Shown one piece after another: positions 41,977 to 52,418 of a stretch of 64,000 nt of DNA (position 1 is its first letter; each line of letters begins with the position of its first letter). The DNA lies in assembly GCF_902170305.1 (NCBI RefSeq), contig NZ_CABHWW010000038.1, positions 124,001 to 188,000 of the forward strand, written 5' to 3'. Made by a program: the position numbers and the translations under genes. The notes below the pieces were generated by a model, which saw only the letters and a list, made by a program, of their open reading frames with translations, had not been told where the DNA came from and ran no database searches. Source of the stretch: Yersinia alsatica. GTDB lineage: Bacteria > Pseudomonadota > Gammaproteobacteria > Enterobacterales > Enterobacteriaceae.

Positions 41977-44313
41977 ATGAAGCAAATCAGGGTATTAGCC
42001 CAGTACTACGTTGATTTAATGGTTAAGTTAGGGCTGGTTCGCTTCTCACTGCTACTGGCATCTGTGCTGGTGTTGCTGGCCATGGTGGTGCAGATGGCGG
42101 TGACATTCGTATTGAGTGGCTCGGTTGAAACCCTCGATTTAGTGCGCTCTATTTTCTTCGGCCTGTTGATCACGCCGTGGGCCGTGTATTTCCTGTCGGT
42201 GGTGGTTGAGCAGTTGGAAGAGTCGCGCCAGCGCTTGTCGCGCTTGGTTGATAAACTTGAAGTGATGCGCCATCGCGATTTGGAGCTGAATAAGCAACTG
42301 ACCGAAAATATTGCTCAACTTAATCAAGAAATTGTGGAACGTGAGAAAGCAGAGAAAGCTCATCTGCAAGTGGTCGATAAGCTGAAAGAAGAGATGGGCC
42401 ACCGCGAACAGGCTCAGGTTGAGCTAGGGCAGCAGTCCGCCTTGTTACGATCTTTTTTGGATGCCTCCCCGGATCTGGTCTATTACCGTAACGAAGCCAA
42501 TGAGTTTTCTGGCTGCAACAGAGCAATGGAATTGCTGACGGGCAAAAGTGAGAAGCAATTGGTTGGGCTAACCCCCAAAGATGTCTATGCGCCGGATATT
42601 GCTGAAAAAGTCATGGAAACGGATGAGAAAGTTTTCCGTCATAACGTTTCTCTTACCTATGAGCAGTGGCTGGTTTATCCCGATGGCCGGAAAGCCTGTT
42701 TTGAACTGCGCAAAGTGCCATTTTACGATCGCGTCGGTAAGCGGCATGGTCTGATGGGCTTTGGACGCGATATAACCGAGCGTAAACGCTATCAGGACGC
42801 GCTAGAGAACGCCAGTAGGGATAAGACCACCTTCATCTCAACAATCAGCCACGAGCTGCGTACGCCGCTTAATGGCATTGTAGGCCTAAGCCGCATCCTG
42901 CTTGACACTGAATTAGACAGCGAACAACTGAAATACCTGAAAACCATTCACGTCAGTGCAATCACCCTCGGGAATATTTTTAACGATATCATTGAGATGG
43001 ATAAGTTGGAGCGCCGTAAAGTTCAACTTGATAATCAGCCAATTGATTTTACAGGCTTTATGGCGGATCTGGAAAACCTCTCTGGCTTGCTGGTACAGCC
43101 AAAAGGGCTGAAGTTTATTATGGAGCCCCAGTTGCCCTTGCCAGAGAAGATCATTACTGATGGCACTCGCTTGCGCCAGATTCTGTGGAATTTGATCGGC
43201 AACGCGGTGAAATTTACTCAGCAGGGCAAAATTGTAGTGCGGGTACGGCGTGAAGGGAGTGACCGCCTGACCTTTGAAGTGGAAGACTCTGGCATGGGGA
43301 TTCCTGAAGATGAACAGGACAAGATTTTTGCCATGTATTATCAGGTCAAAGACAGTAACGGCGGGCGACCGGCGACCGGGACCGGTATTGGTCTGGCAGT
43401 GTCTAAACGTTTGGCCCAAAGCATGGGGGGTGATATCACGGTGAAAAGCACCCAAGGCGCTGGGTCATGCTTTACCCTGACCATCAAGGCGCCAGCCGTG
43501 CAGGCGGTTTCTACCACGCCATCAGGCGACGACCTGCCACTGCCCGCTCTTCATGTCTTGCTGGTGGAAGATATCGAGCTGAACGTCATTGTTGCGCGCT
43601 CGGTACTGGAGAAACTGGGCAATAGTGTTGAGGTGGCGATGAATGGCCACGATGCCCTGGCGATGTTCAAGCCCGATGATTTTGATTTAGTGCTGCTGGA
43701 TATTCAGTTACCCGATATGAGCGGCTTGGATATCGCCCGCCAGATTCGGGCGAACTATGATAATCAATCACTGCCGCCATTGGTGGCACTAACCGCCAAC
43801 GTCCTTAAGGATAAAAAAGAATATTTAGATGCTGGGATGGATGACGTGCTGAGCAAGCCGTTATCTGTGCCTGCGCTCACGGCCATGATTAAGCAATTCT
43901 GGGATCAGAAGCCCTCTTCCTCCGCTAAAAAACAGGAATATAAAGTGATGCAAACCCATGAATCGTTACTTGATACTGCGATGCTGGAACAATACATCGA
44001 TTTGGTTGGCCCACAATTGATTCATCAAAGCCTGGAAATGTTTGAACAAATGATGCCGAGTTATTTGGCGGTGCTGGATTCAAACATGACTGCGCGGGAT
44101 CAAAAGGGGATTACTGAAGAGGCGCATAAGATTAAAGGGGCCGCGGGTTCTGTTGGCTTACGTCATATCCAGCAGCTTGCACAGCAAATTCAAACACCGA
44201 CACTGCCAGCATGGTGGGACAACGTGCAAGATTGGGTCGATGAATTAAAATCAGAATGGCGTAATGATGTTCAGGTGTTGCGGGAGTGGGTAGCGGAAGC
44301 TGAAAAAAAATAA
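41977..44313 (+). CDS. arcB: aerobic respiration control sensor kinase ArcB
   Basis: 778-residue tripartite hybrid kinase that senses the quinone pool and phosphorylates ArcA. Two N-terminal membrane segments (about 22-77) are followed by a coiled coil, a PAS domain, the kinase with the H box SHELRTPLNG, N/G boxes, a receiver (LVLLDIQLPDMSG) and an Hpt domain (EEAHKIKGAAGSVG). The redox cysteines of E. coli ArcB are conserved (SGCNRAM and GRKACFE). Same length as E. coli. Confidence 0.97.
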   Translation: MKQIRVLAQYYVDLMVKLGLVRFSLLLASVLVLLAMVVQMAVTFVLSGSVETLDLVRSIFFGLLITPWAVYFLSVVVEQLEESRQRLSRLVDKLEVMRHRDLELNKQLTENIAQLNQEIVEREKAEKAHLQVVDKLKEEMGHREQAQVELGQQSALLRSFLDASPDLVYYRNEANEFSGCNRAMELLTGKSEKQLVGLTPKDVYAPDIAEKVMETDEKVFRHNVSLTYEQWLVYPDGRKACFELRKVPFYDRVGKRHGLMGFGRDITERKRYQDALENASRDKTTFISTISHELRTPLNGIVGLSRILLDTELDSEQLKYLKTIHVSAITLGNIFNDIIEMDKLERRKVQLDNQPIDFTGFMADLENLSGLLVQPKGLKFIMEPQLPLPEKIITDGTRLRQILWNLIGNAVKFTQQGKIVVRVRREGSDRLTFEVEDSGMGIPEDEQDKIFAMYYQVKDSNGGRPATGTGIGLAVSKRLAQSMGGDITVKSTQGAGSCFTLTIKAPAVQAVSTTPSGDDLPLPALHVLLVEDIELNVIVARSVLEKLGNSVEVAMNGHDALAMFKPDDFDLVLLDIQLPDMSGLDIARQIRANYDNQSLPPLVALTANVLKDKKEYLDAGMDDVLSKPLSVPALTAMIKQFWDQKPSSSAKKQEYKVMQTHESLLDTAMLEQYIDLVGPQLIHQSLEMFEQMMPSYLAVLDSNMTARDQKGITEEAHKIKGAAGSVGLRHIQQLAQQIQTPTLPAWWDNVQDWVDELKSEWRNDVQVLREWVAEAEKK

Positions 44314-44332
44314 CCCCGACCGAGGCCGGGGT
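44313..44332. terminator. hairpin at the end of arcB
   Basis: GC-rich stem ACCCCG/CGGGGT spanning 44313-44332, overlapping the arcB stop. The A-run is on the 5' side in the plus strand, so the classical U-tract exists only on the opposite strand. Confidence 0.6.
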
Positions 44333-44553
44333 GCGCGAATACTGCGCCAACACCAGGGAAATCGTTAACCTGCGTATTATTTCGATTTCGAATGGATTCG
44401 CAGGTTGTAAGGATTCTTCCATACATCATACAGGCAACAACATAGCAAATGTAAGCGCTCTTGTTACAAGATTCATTAAAATTTGTGATAGAGATACGTC
44501 TTTGTCACTAGAACAGGTTAAGCGATTGACAGAGTGAGAAAAGGAGAGGTGTG

Positions 44554-45207
44554 ATGAAAACCGTCGGTGTAGTGCTGAGTGGATGCGGTGTTTTTGATGG
44601 GGCAGAGATACATGAATCTGTCTTAACAATACTGGCATTAGATCGTGCTGGAGCACGTGTTTTATTCTTCGCACCAGACAAACCGCAACTGCATGTTATT
44701 AATCATCTTACTGGTGAAGAATTAACAGAGCAGCGCAATGTTTTAGTGGAGTCTGCGCGCATTACTCGTGGGCAGATAAACCCCCTTTCTTCAGCCAATT
44801 CAGAGCAGTTAGATGCCCTTATTGTCCCTGGTGGTTTTGGCGCGGCAAAGAACCTCAGCGATTTCGCAATTAAGGGTTCTGAATGCACGATAGATCCAGA
44901 TTTAACTAAGCTAACTCAATCAATGCATAAGTCCGGTAAACCAATTGGTTTTATGTGTATTTCTCCAGTGATGCTGCCTAAATTGTTGGGCAAACCTATC
45001 CGTCTGACTATTGGTAACGATCCCGATACCATTGATGCGATTGAAGTTATGGGTGCAGAGCATGTAATTTGTCCGGTCGATGATGTAGTGGTTGATGCGG
45101 AGAATAAAGTGGTCACAACACCGGCTTACATGTTGGCTGAGTCTATTTCTGAAGCCGCTAAAGGCATTGATAAACTCGTGGCGAAGGTGCTGGATTTAAC
45201 CGAATGA
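44554..45207 (+). CDS. elbB: isoprenoid biosynthesis glyoxalase ElbB
   Basis: 217 residues from the ATG at 44554 (AAGGAG upstream; a GTG lies 3 bp earlier), equal to E. coli ElbB. GATase1/DJ-1-like fold with the nucleophile-elbow Cys in [10 protein letters not shown] and a conserved Glu in GAEIHES. E. coli ElbB has weak glyoxalase activity; its in-cell role is unclear. Overlaps mtgA by 4 bp. Confidence 0.92.
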   Translation: MKTVGVVLSGCGVFDGAEIHESVLTILALDRAGARVLFFAPDKPQLHVINHLTGEELTEQRNVLVESARITRGQINPLSSANSEQLDALIVPGGFGAAKNLSDFAIKGSECTIDPDLTKLTQSMHKSGKPIGFMCISPVMLPKLLGKPIRLTIGNDPDTIDAIEVMGAEHVICPVDDVVVDAENKVVTTPAYMLAESISEAAKGIDKLVAKVLDLTE

Positions 45208-45919
45208 TTTCAGTCAGGCGTGGATTACGTTGGCTTTGGTATTGGGGAAAACGGGGTGCTCTTGGTATTGTCGCTCTGTGGCTGGCCGGTATTTTAATTT
45301 TTGCTTTTTTACCGGTTCCGTTTTCCATGGTGATGCTTGAAAGGCAACTCGGGGCCTGGCTGACAGGTGATTTCTCCTATGTCGCGCATTCTGATTGGGT
45401 GCCAATGGATGAAATTTCGCCTTATATGGCACTGGCAGTGATGGCGGCGGAAGATCAAAAATTCCCGGAGCATTGGGGGTTTGATGTGGGGGCTATCGAG
45501 TCGGCGTTATCTCATAATCAGCGTAATCAAAATCGTATTCGCGGCGCATCGACGTTATCGCAACAAACGGCAAAGAATCTATTTCTTTGGGACGGGCGTA
45601 GCTGGATACGTAAAGGGCTGGAAGTGGGATTGACTGCTGGCATTGAGTTGGTCTGGACTAAGCGGCGTATCCTGACGGTTTATCTGAATATTGCCGAGTT
45701 TGGTGACGGTATTTTTGGTGTGGAGGCGGCGTCTCGCCATTTCTTCAATAAACCAGCCAGCAAATTGAGTTCATCAGAAGCGGCTTTATTGGCTGCGGTG
45801 CTGCCCAATCCGCATCGTTTCAAGGTTAATGCCCCGTCAAATTATGTTATTTCCCGCCAGCAGTGGATTTTGCGCCAGATGCGTCAGTTGGGTGGAAAGG
45901 AGTTCTTACAAGAAAACTC

Positions 45920-45932
<13 letters not shown>
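45204..45932 (+). CDS. mtgA: monofunctional peptidoglycan glycosyltransferase
   Basis: 242 residues, E. coli length. One N-terminal membrane anchor (about 18-38) and a GT51 domain: catalytic Glu in [15 protein letters not shown], then [28 protein letters not shown] and [10 protein letters not shown]. Polymerises lipid II into glycan strands. The TGA stop is part of the adjoining ERIC element. Confidence 0.95.
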
Positions 45933-46040
<108 letters not shown>

Positions 46041-46133
46041 AGAGTTATTATGAGTTTAAAAAGGGCTTAGATTGCTCTAAGCCCTGAATAAATCTGGTGC
46101 TATCTACCTAAACTGGCTGATTTTACGGCCAAA

Positions 46134-46709
46134 TTATTTCACGATAGTAAACGCGGTCGTCACGTGTTTCACACCACTCACTTGGCTGGCTATCTGCGCA
46201 GCGGATTGCCCTTCTTGCTGAGTGACCAGCCCCAAGAGGAAGACTTCGCCATTCTCGGTGGTGACTTTCACATTGGAGGATTTAACCGAGTCTGCGGTCA
46301 GTAGCTGTGACCGGACTTTGGTGGTGATCCAGGTATCCATTGACGCGGTTGCTAGGTCGACGGGTTTACCCAGACGCATCTCGTTATACACTTCCGTGGC
46401 ACCATCAACCCCTGCAGCGATTTGCTTGGCGCGGTTAGACAGTTCAGCAGTTGGCGATTGCCCAGTCAGCAAAACTTTCCCTTGATATGCGGTGACCACA
46501 AAACGTGTTTGGCTTTTTATCTGCTGATCTTTGCTCAGTGCATTGACGACTCTGGCCTCGAGTGTGCCATCGTCTACCTGAGTGCCAACAGAGCGTGGAT
46601 CTGTAGCGGATTTAGTGGCGACTGCGGCGCTGCCGACAACGACGGCACCAACACAGCCTTGTAATAGCAGGGCGCTGAATAGCATGGCAAAAATATAACC
46701 AACCTTCAT
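46134..46709 (-). CDS. dolP: outer-membrane lipoprotein DolP (YraP)
   Basis: 191 residues from the ATG at 46709, preceded by AAGGAG. A lipobox LLLQGC marks a lipoprotein. Two BON domains follow (about 45-110 and 120-191). In E. coli DolP supports outer-membrane integrity and amidase activation at the septum. Starts 11 bp after diaA. Confidence 0.94.
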   Translation of the reverse strand: MKVGYIFAMLFSALLLQGCVGAVVVGSAAVATKSATDPRSVGTQVDDGTLEARVVNALSKDQQIKSQTRFVVTAYQGKVLLTGQSPTAELSNRAKQIAAGVDGATEVYNEMRLGKPVDLATASMDTWITTKVRSQLLTADSVKSSNVKVTTENGEVFLLGLVTQQEGQSAAQIASQVSGVKHVTTAFTIVK

Positions 46710-46719
46710 TCGTGCTCCT

Positions 46720-47310
46720 TTAATCGTCCTGATGAGGAAATAGAGTGTTATCAATTAAGTCACACAAGCAATTCACTGTGAGCATGTGTAATTCTTGAAC
46801 CCGGGCACTACGGTGCGAAGGTATGCGGATTTCGACATCCTGTTGACCTAACAAGCCAGCCAGTTCACCGCCATCGTAGCCAGTCAGGGCGACAATGGTC
46901 ATATCGCGGGTGACTGCTGCTTCGACCGCTTTAACAATATCACGGCTATTGCCACGAGTGGAAATAGCGAGCAAAACATCGCCCGCATGACCGAGTGCAC
47001 GTACCTGTTTGGCATAAACTTCATCATGCAAGCGGTCATTGGCAATGGCGGTGAGTACGACATTATCAGCATTCAAAGCAATAGCGGGCAGACTAGGCCG
47101 TTCTGTTTCGAAACGGTTTATCATGCTGGCAGCAAAGTGTTGCGCGTTAGCCGCAGAAGTCCCATTACCGCAGCAGAGAATTTTATTGCCGTTGAGCAGT
47201 GACTGAACCAATGTCATTGCTGCACGGGATATGGCGTCGGGCAGAGCCTCAGCCGCGGCAATCTGGGTTTGAATACTTTCTGTAAAGCAACCTTTGATTC
47301 TATCCAGCAC
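46720..47310 (-). CDS. diaA: DnaA initiator-associating protein DiaA
   Basis: 196-residue SIS-domain protein, E. coli length. Binds DnaA and promotes orderly initiation at ori[22 protein letters not shown] and [13 protein letters not shown] are the sugar-isomerase-like loops. Lies between yraN and dolP, as in E. coli. Confidence 0.95.
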   Translation of the reverse strand: MLDRIKGCFTESIQTQIAAAEALPDAISRAAMTLVQSLLNGNKILCCGNGTSAANAQHFAASMINRFETERPSLPAIALNADNVVLTAIANDRLHDEVYAKQVRALGHAGDVLLAISTRGNSRDIVKAVEAAVTRDMTIVALTGYDGGELAGLLGQQDVEIRIPSHRSARVQELHMLTVNCLCDLIDNTLFPHQDD

Positions 47311-47361
47311 GTTGATTTAACCCACTCAGTAATAACCCGGTATTAAACCGGAGAAAAATCA

Positions 47362-47715
47362 TCAATCCGCATTGAAGGCGTTCGGCAACCATTCTAACTG
47401 GCTGCCAGTGATGGCAAAAACATCAAAACGGCACGGTGTTGTGGCAAAACAGGCATCTCGCTGGGCCAGCCAAAGAGCGGCAGCTCGGAGTAACCGTTGC
47501 TGCTTGCTATAAGTGACACTGGCGGCAGCACCGCCAAATAGGGCATTGCGCCGAAAGCGAACCTCAACAAACACCCAAGTAGCACCATCGCGCATGATAA
47601 GGTCAATTTCACCACTTTGATAGGTGACATTGGCCGCCTGAAATATTAAACCCGCCCGCTCAAGATAATTGCGGGCTTGATTTTCATAGTGTGCGCCAGT
47701 GTTCCGTTGGCTCAT
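47362..47715 (-). CDS. yraN: YraN, UPF0102 endonuclease-fold protein
   Basis: 117 residues. Conserved UPF0102 features: [17 protein letters not shown] at the N-terminus and [21 protein letters not shown], which resembles the Holliday-junction-resolvase-like core. Function unknown. Its ribosome site (GAAGGAAAT) comes from the end of the adjoining ERIC. Confidence 0.92.
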   Translation of the reverse strand: MSQRNTGAHYENQARNYLERAGLIFQAANVTYQSGEIDLIMRDGATWVFVEVRFRRNALFGGAAASVTYSKQQRLLRAAALWLAQRDACFATTPCRFDVFAITGSQLEWLPNAFNAD

Positions 47716-47840
47716 ATTTCCTTCGTCCTTGAAGTTGCAGGGGTGTTAGCTACATTCACTCACCCGAATCACTTACCTGAGTAAGCTCATCGGGATATGT
47801 TCATTTGCTGCCTACCTGCAACACCAATGACTTTGGAAAT
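47716..47840. repeat. ERIC element between yraN and lpoA
   Basis: Complete ERIC: TCCTTGAAGTTGCAGGGGTG, core CGAATCACTTACCTGAGTAA, end near ATGACTTTGGAAAT. It begins at the base next to the yraN start codon. Confidence 0.88.
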
Positions 47841-47890
47841 GTCCTTCGTGCTTGAAGTTGCAGGGGATTCACTCACCCTAATCACTTTAC
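47841..47890. repeat. truncated ERIC element at the lpoA stop
   Basis: A second ERIC in tandem begins TCCTTCGTGCTTGAAGTTGC but lacks an inner segment and breaks off after TCACCCTAATCACTTTA. The last bases include the lpoA stop codon (47887-47889). Confidence 0.75.
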
Positions 47891-49869
47891 GCTGCTGGTA
47901 CCACCATACCCTGACGATATTGCAGCCAAGGTAATTTACGGGTGATAACACAATCAGCCGATGCAGTTAAATCGCCAGTGGTGCCGCTTACCTGGAAACC
48001 AGGAATTTGGCGCATTTCAGCAAAATGATTCGATAATGTCCAAGCATCAATGCCCATGGCGTACAAACGCACCAGTGAATAATCGTTGGCATATTTAGCG
48101 GCTGCTTGCTGCATCAGAGCTGGATTTGACCCTGCCATCAATGGAATATCACTAAATTGAACGCCTTCCATCTCCAGACGGTAATCCGGGCCTGCACCGG
48201 CTTGATAGCTACGCGAGCTGGCGAACAGCGCCGGTTTGGTGCGGGTGCTGGTGGCCATATCAATCATCGGCTTAATCAGTGTCAGCTCAGCGGGTGTTGC
48301 AATGATATACACCGCATCAATGTTACCACCGGCAGAGGTTGAAACGACGGGCGCATCAACCGGAGGAGCTGGAATAGTCAGGCCCGCAATGGTCACGGAT
48401 GCTGGGGCCGCAGCCGGAGTATTCGAAACCGCCACTGGCTGACCGGTTAAGCGGATACCTGCACCACTGTTGATGGCTTGTTTCAACTCAGCCGTCGAAC
48501 CGAAGTTTTGCTGCAATACCGTCTGCCCGCCTTGCTTTTGCCACTCTTCAGCAAAAGCCTTGGCGATGCGGTCACCAAAAGCACCGCGCGGTGTCAGCAA
48601 CAGCGGCATTCTCTTTTCCTGACTCCACAAATGATGCGCAGCATCGCGGGCTTCATCTTCTGGGGACAGAGCGAAGTAACAGATATTTGGGCTGTTGGTA
48701 CTGACCTCTGGCTGATTCAGCGCCAGAATATTCAGTGTGCTTGGCGTGGCACTCAGTTGCTCGACTTCGGGCTTCAACAGTGGACCAACAACCAAAGTAG
48801 CGCCATCCTGCTGGGCTTGAGCCAACAATGCTGCCACCGGTTGGGTGGTAGTGTCGTAGACTTTCACCTGAGCATTGCTGGTTGCCACCGGTGCCGCGAC
48901 AGGGGCAGGTGTTGCCACTGGAGCAACATCTGTCACAGGGGCTGTTGTGCCATCGGCAGCCGTGGTTGCTGTTGCATCTGGCGTTACAGGTGCAGCCGGT
49001 GTCACCGGAAGACCATTCTGCGCCGCAATAAAGCCTTGCTGGATAGCATCGGCAAAGACTTGTGCTGGGCCACTCAATGGCAGCAGCAGGGCAATCTTCG
49101 CGGTAGAGGCTTGGCTGAAGTTACTGATCTGGGTTAATGCTGTTGGCAGGTTTTTGGCTGCCGGATTTTGCGGATAACGGTTTTGCCAATCTTTAATGCC
49201 CGCTTTCAGCAGGTCGGGATCTTGCTTGTTATCCTGATACACATGTAGCAAATCCAGCCAGCCTTGCAGGACATTTTCGTCTGCATTAATCACTATGTTG
49301 TTCAATTCTTGTGGGGTGAGCTGGGCGAGAGCTTGCCAAGTGCCATCAATATTATCTTGATGTGCTTTATCTTTCAGCAAGGGTTCTTGAGCAATAAATG
49401 CCCGAATCAGCGGTAACGTTGCTTTACCCTGATTGGCGGCAATCTGTGCCTGATAGAAACGAACCTGTTGGTTGGCTGAGAGCTGAGTCGCATCCAGCTT
49501 GCTAAGAATATCGGCTGCGGCAGGATTATTTTTCTGTGCCACCAATAACTCAGCAGTCAACAATTGCTGTTCCTGGCGCTGGGTATCGCTCAGATTAGCG
49601 GGTAGCGTACCGAGCTGTTCTGCTGCCTGAGGGATTTTCCCTTCACGTAACAGGGCACGAATGGCAAGTAATTGCCAGTCAGCCTTGTTATCATCACCGC
49701 TCTGTTGCAACTGTTGCAGATAATAGTCAGAGTTAGCGCTTGCCTCATCCTGTATATTTACAGGTGGCGACGTCTGTGGTGCTCTGCTTGAACAAGCTGC
49801 CAGTATCAACGCAGCCAGAACAACAGGGACAAGCCCTGCTTTGGAACGAACGAATGTTGAGGAAAGCAT
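47887..49869 (-). CDS. lpoA: penicillin-binding protein activator LpoA
   Basis: Outer-membrane lipoprotein that activates PBP1A. From the ATG at 49869 it has 660 residues with a lipobox LILAAC (lipidated Cys26). A helical TPR-like N-domain is followed by a periplasmic-binding-protein-like C-domain. It carries low-complexity Ala/Pro/Thr inserts, one at about 300-345 and a shorter one near 505-540. The frame extends upstream to 49965 but that part overlaps rsmI. Its last codons abut an ERIC remnant. Confidence 0.94.
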   Translation of the reverse strand: MLSSTFVRSKAGLVPVVLAALILAACSSRAPQTSPPVNIQDEASANSDYYLQQLQQSGDDNKADWQLLAIRALLREGKIPQAAEQLGTLPANLSDTQRQEQQLLTAELLVAQKNNPAAADILSKLDATQLSANQQVRFYQAQIAANQGKATLPLIRAFIAQEPLLKDKAHQDNIDGTWQALAQLTPQELNNIVINADENVLQGWLDLLHVYQDNKQDPDLLKAGIKDWQNRYPQNPAAKNLPTALTQISNFSQASTAKIALLLPLSGPAQVFADAIQQGFIAAQNGLPVTPAAPVTPDATATTAADGTTAPVTDVAPVATPAPVAAPVATSNAQVKVYDTTTQPVAALLAQAQQDGATLVVGPLLKPEVEQLSATPSTLNILALNQPEVSTNSPNICYFALSPEDEARDAAHHLWSQEKRMPLLLTPRGAFGDRIAKAFAEEWQKQGGQTVLQQNFGSTAELKQAINSGAGIRLTGQPVAVSNTPAAAPASVTIAGLTIPAPPVDAPVVSTSAGGNIDAVYIIATPAELTLIKPMIDMATSTRTKPALFASSRSYQAGAGPDYRLEMEGVQFSDIPLMAGSNPALMQQAAAKYANDYSLVRLYAMGIDAWTLSNHFAEMRQIPGFQVSGTTGDLTASADCVITRKLPWLQYRQGMVVPAA

Positions 49870-49931
49870 ACTGTATCCAGTGATGTTTTTTTCAAGATGC
49901 TCAATATTAAATCGGTAATTCGGATGAAACA

Positions 49932-50825
49932 ATGAATCAACCAGATCGAGCAGTGATTTCTGCATCTACGCTTTATGTGGTACCTACCCCAATCGGCAAT
50001 TTAGGGGATATTACCCACCGGGCGTTAGAGGTACTGAAAGGCGTTGATTTGATTGCGGCAGAAGATACACGTCATACAGGGTTGCTGTTACAACATTTCG
50101 CGATCAACGCCCGCCTATTTGCACTTCATGACCATAACGAACAACAAAAAGCCGAACATTTGCTGACAAAACTGCAAGAGGGCCAGAGTATTGCACTGGT
50201 TTCAGATGCAGGAACGCCACTAATCAACGATCCGGGCTACCATTTAGTGCGCCGTTGCCGTGAAGCTGGCATCAGAGTAGTGCCATTACCGGGTGCTTGT
50301 GCGGCGATTACTGCACTGTCTGCCGCCGGTATTGCCTCAGATCGTTTTTGCTACGAAGGCTTCCTGCCAGCGAAAACCAAAGGACGTAAGGATACTCTGC
50401 AAGCGCTGATTGAGGAACCTCGAACACTGATCTTCTACGAATCCACACATCGCTTATTGGAAAGTTTACAGGACATGGTAACCGTACTTGGCCCACAACG
50501 CTATGTGGTACTGGCCAGAGAGCTAACCAAAACCTGGGAGTCTATTCACGGCGCACCGGTGGGTGAGTTACTGGCTTGGGTTCAAGAAGAAGAAACCCGC
50601 CGCCGCGGTGAAATGGTATTAATTGTCGAAGGGCACAAAGTACAGGCCGATGATGCCTTGCCAGCCGCCGCACTGCGTACTTTAGCATTGTTGCAAAAAG
50701 AGTTGCCGCTGAAAAAAGCAGCGGCTCTGGCTGCAGAAATTCATGGTGTGAAAAAGAACGCACTCTATAAGTATGCTTTGGAACAAGACCTCCAAGAGCA
50801 GAGCGACGACGAAGAAGAAGAGTAA
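49932..50825 (+). CDS. rsmI: 16S rRNA (cytidine-1402 2'-O) methyltransferase
   Basis: 297 residues. Tetrapyrrole-methylase-like fold with [15 protein letters not shown] and [13 protein letters not shown] binding SAM. Methylates the ribose of C1402 in the decoding centre. The C-terminus is very acidic (QSDDEEEE). Divergent from lpoA, with about 60 bp between the starts. Confidence 0.96.
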   Translation: MNQPDRAVISASTLYVVPTPIGNLGDITHRALEVLKGVDLIAAEDTRHTGLLLQHFAINARLFALHDHNEQQKAEHLLTKLQEGQSIALVSDAGTPLINDPGYHLVRRCREAGIRVVPLPGACAAITALSAAGIASDRFCYEGFLPAKTKGRKDTLQALIEEPRTLIFYESTHRLLESLQDMVTVLGPQRYVVLARELTKTWESIHGAPVGELLAWVQEEETRRRGEMVLIVEGHKVQADDALPAAALRTLALLQKELPLKKAAALAAEIHGVKKNALYKYALEQDLQEQSDDEEEE

Positions 50826-50833
50826 GCGGCTAA

Positions 50834-50863
50834 CACCTGAGGCCGGATAGCCAGCCTCAGGTG
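50834..50863. terminator. bidirectional terminator between rsmI and the small lipoprotein gene
   Basis: 10-bp perfect stem CACCTGAGGC (50834-50843) with GCCTCAGGTG (50854-50863), placed between two converging genes. Confidence 0.7.
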
Positions 50864-50869
50864 AGTTTA

Positions 50870-51133
50870 TCAGCCACGATGGTGCCAGCCATATTGTGGG
50901 TGGTACCAACCCCAATTATGCCCTTCACGATAGCGCCACTCATAACCCGGTCCGGGTCTTGGGTAATGCGGCGCCACATAGACGACTCCCGGTGGGATGA
51001 TGACATCGGGCTCGATGACCACACCCGGTTCGACCACCATTCTTGGTTCCGCATATCGTGCCGGTTCAACGACACAACCACTTAATAATGCAACAGAAAG
51101 GAGAGGGATAATAAAACCAATGGAACGTTTCAT
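50870..51133 (-). CDS. small putative lipoprotein
   Basis: 87 residues from the ATG at 51133 (GGGAG upstream). The signal peptide ends in a lipobox LLSGC. The mature protein is Pro/Val-rich, then Tyr/Trp/His-rich (YEWRYREGHNWGWYHPQYGWHH). No family function known to me. The 11-bp inverted repeat at 51246-51269 may be its operator. Confidence 0.8.
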   Translation of the reverse strand: MKRSIGFIIPLLSVALLSGCVVEPARYAEPRMVVEPGVVIEPDVIIPPGVVYVAPHYPRPGPGYEWRYREGHNWGWYHPQYGWHHRG

Positions 51134-51245
51134 GGTGGAACTCCCGAGCAAGAATAAAGCACGCCATTATTTTTGCTCTATTGGCAGTAACTATGTTTAA
51201 TGCTAGTCAATGAATCTTATCTATGCATATGACTTAAAAGAAAAT

Positions 51246-51269
51246 TATTGTAAATTTATTTACAATAAA
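51246..51269. promoter_or_regulatory. perfect 11-bp palindrome between the lipoprotein gene and rnpB
   Basis: TTATTGTAAAT and ATTTACAATAA with a 2-base spacer, in AT-rich DNA about 110 bp before the lipoprotein start. Looks like a repressor operator; the regulator is unknown. Confidence 0.4.
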
Positions 51270-51342
51270 CTTTACATTCATCAAACTGCATTGAAGTGAA
51301 AATCAATAATTTTTCGGGCTAAATATTTGTTGTCGGTGAAAG

Positions 51343-51371
51343 ATGACATTTAACTGTAATGTGACTATAAT
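51343..51371 (+). promoter_or_regulatory. rnpB promoter
   Basis: ATGACA (51343-51348) and TATAAT (51366-51371) with a 17-bp spacer; transcription would start about 8 bp downstream, at the mature 5' end of RNase P RNA. GC-rich discriminator CCGCCGCG suggests growth-rate control. Confidence 0.75.
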
Positions 51372-51378
51372 CCGCCGC

Positions 51379-51758
<380 letters not shown>

Positions 51759-51806
51759 TCTTTAAAAACAACGAGTTGGTGTGTCCCGTCTGTATTTCAC
51801 GTTAAG

Positions 51807-51828
51807 TGGGATACATGATGGGATACAT
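51807..51828. repeat. TGGGATACAT direct repeats near the left island end
   Basis: Two copies of TGGGATACAT (51807-51816, 51819-51828) lie 12 bp apart; TGGGATACA recurs at 55694-55702 near the right end. They could be integrase or excisionase arm sites. Confidence 0.4.
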
Positions 51829-52189
51829 CAACTTTTGTTCTCTTCCTTATACGCTCCGCCGCAATGGTATTTTCTACCTCTACTTTCGTTTATCGAATAA
51901 CCGCTTTTTTAAGTCATCTTTGGCATGCACTGAGATAAAAAGGGCGAGATTTCTCACATCCAGACTGATGTTTTTCATTTCATTGCTGAAACTTGGTAGG
52001 ATAGAAAATAGCCAGTTACAGACGATTGTGAGAAAAATGAGACAGTTAACACAAAGTGATATCGATGAATATCTACTCGAAGTTCAAACTGAAATCTATG
52101 ACGAAGCCCGTAGGACTAAATTTGAGGCTAACGCAGTTAGATTCAAAGTTGGGGGCTTAGGCCCCAGCTTCCTCTTAGAACACTTCTAG
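51818..52189 (+). pseudogene. integrase N-terminal remnant
   Basis: Up to 124 residues depending on which of the clustered starts is used. YTLRRNGIFYLYFRLSNNRF, then a stretch of alternating helices, resembles the N-terminal SAM-like DNA-binding region of phage-type tyrosine integrases. The catalytic domain (R-H-R-Y) is absent: the frame changes character after about FEANAV and stops at 52189. It sits immediately after attL, the normal place for the integrase gene. Family call is tentative. Confidence 0.55.
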
Positions 52190-52306
52190 CGAAAGTCTTT
52201 CATTGTGAACTTGTAAACTCCTGCTGCGGTGCCGCCACAAATTTCTCCCGTAGTTCCTAGGGTGAAACTACCAACTTCAGTATCTAAGACAGATGGTTAG
52301 TGATAT
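52186..52306 (-). pseudogene. decayed fragment of a PAAR-effector C-terminus
   Basis: On the minus strand the frame reads EVGSFTLGTTGEICGGTAAG before a TAG at 52186-52188. It matches EAGNFTLGTAGGIGGGAAG in the complete effector encoded at 54126-55499. A stop precedes it and there is no start codon. It is the oldest, most eroded of three effector copies in the island. Confidence 0.65.
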
Positions 52307-52381
52307 TTGAGAAAGATCGGCGCTAGGTTTTGTACTCTATGGAAACGGCTAAGCGGCACTGAATAGCTATTGAAAATGAAA

Positions 52382-52397
52382 AGCCACTATGAGTGGC
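52382..52397 (-). terminator. terminator after the DUF1240-like gene
   Basis: AGCCACT/AGTGGCT stem followed on the minus strand by TTTTCATTTTC. Confidence 0.7.
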
Positions 52398-52418
52398 TGT
52401 TGTTGAGTGATGAAGAAA

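Noticed and set aside
47716-47890. The paired ERICs as a small insertion sequence
   Set aside because: There is no transposase frame; both units match the ERIC pattern, one complete and one truncated.
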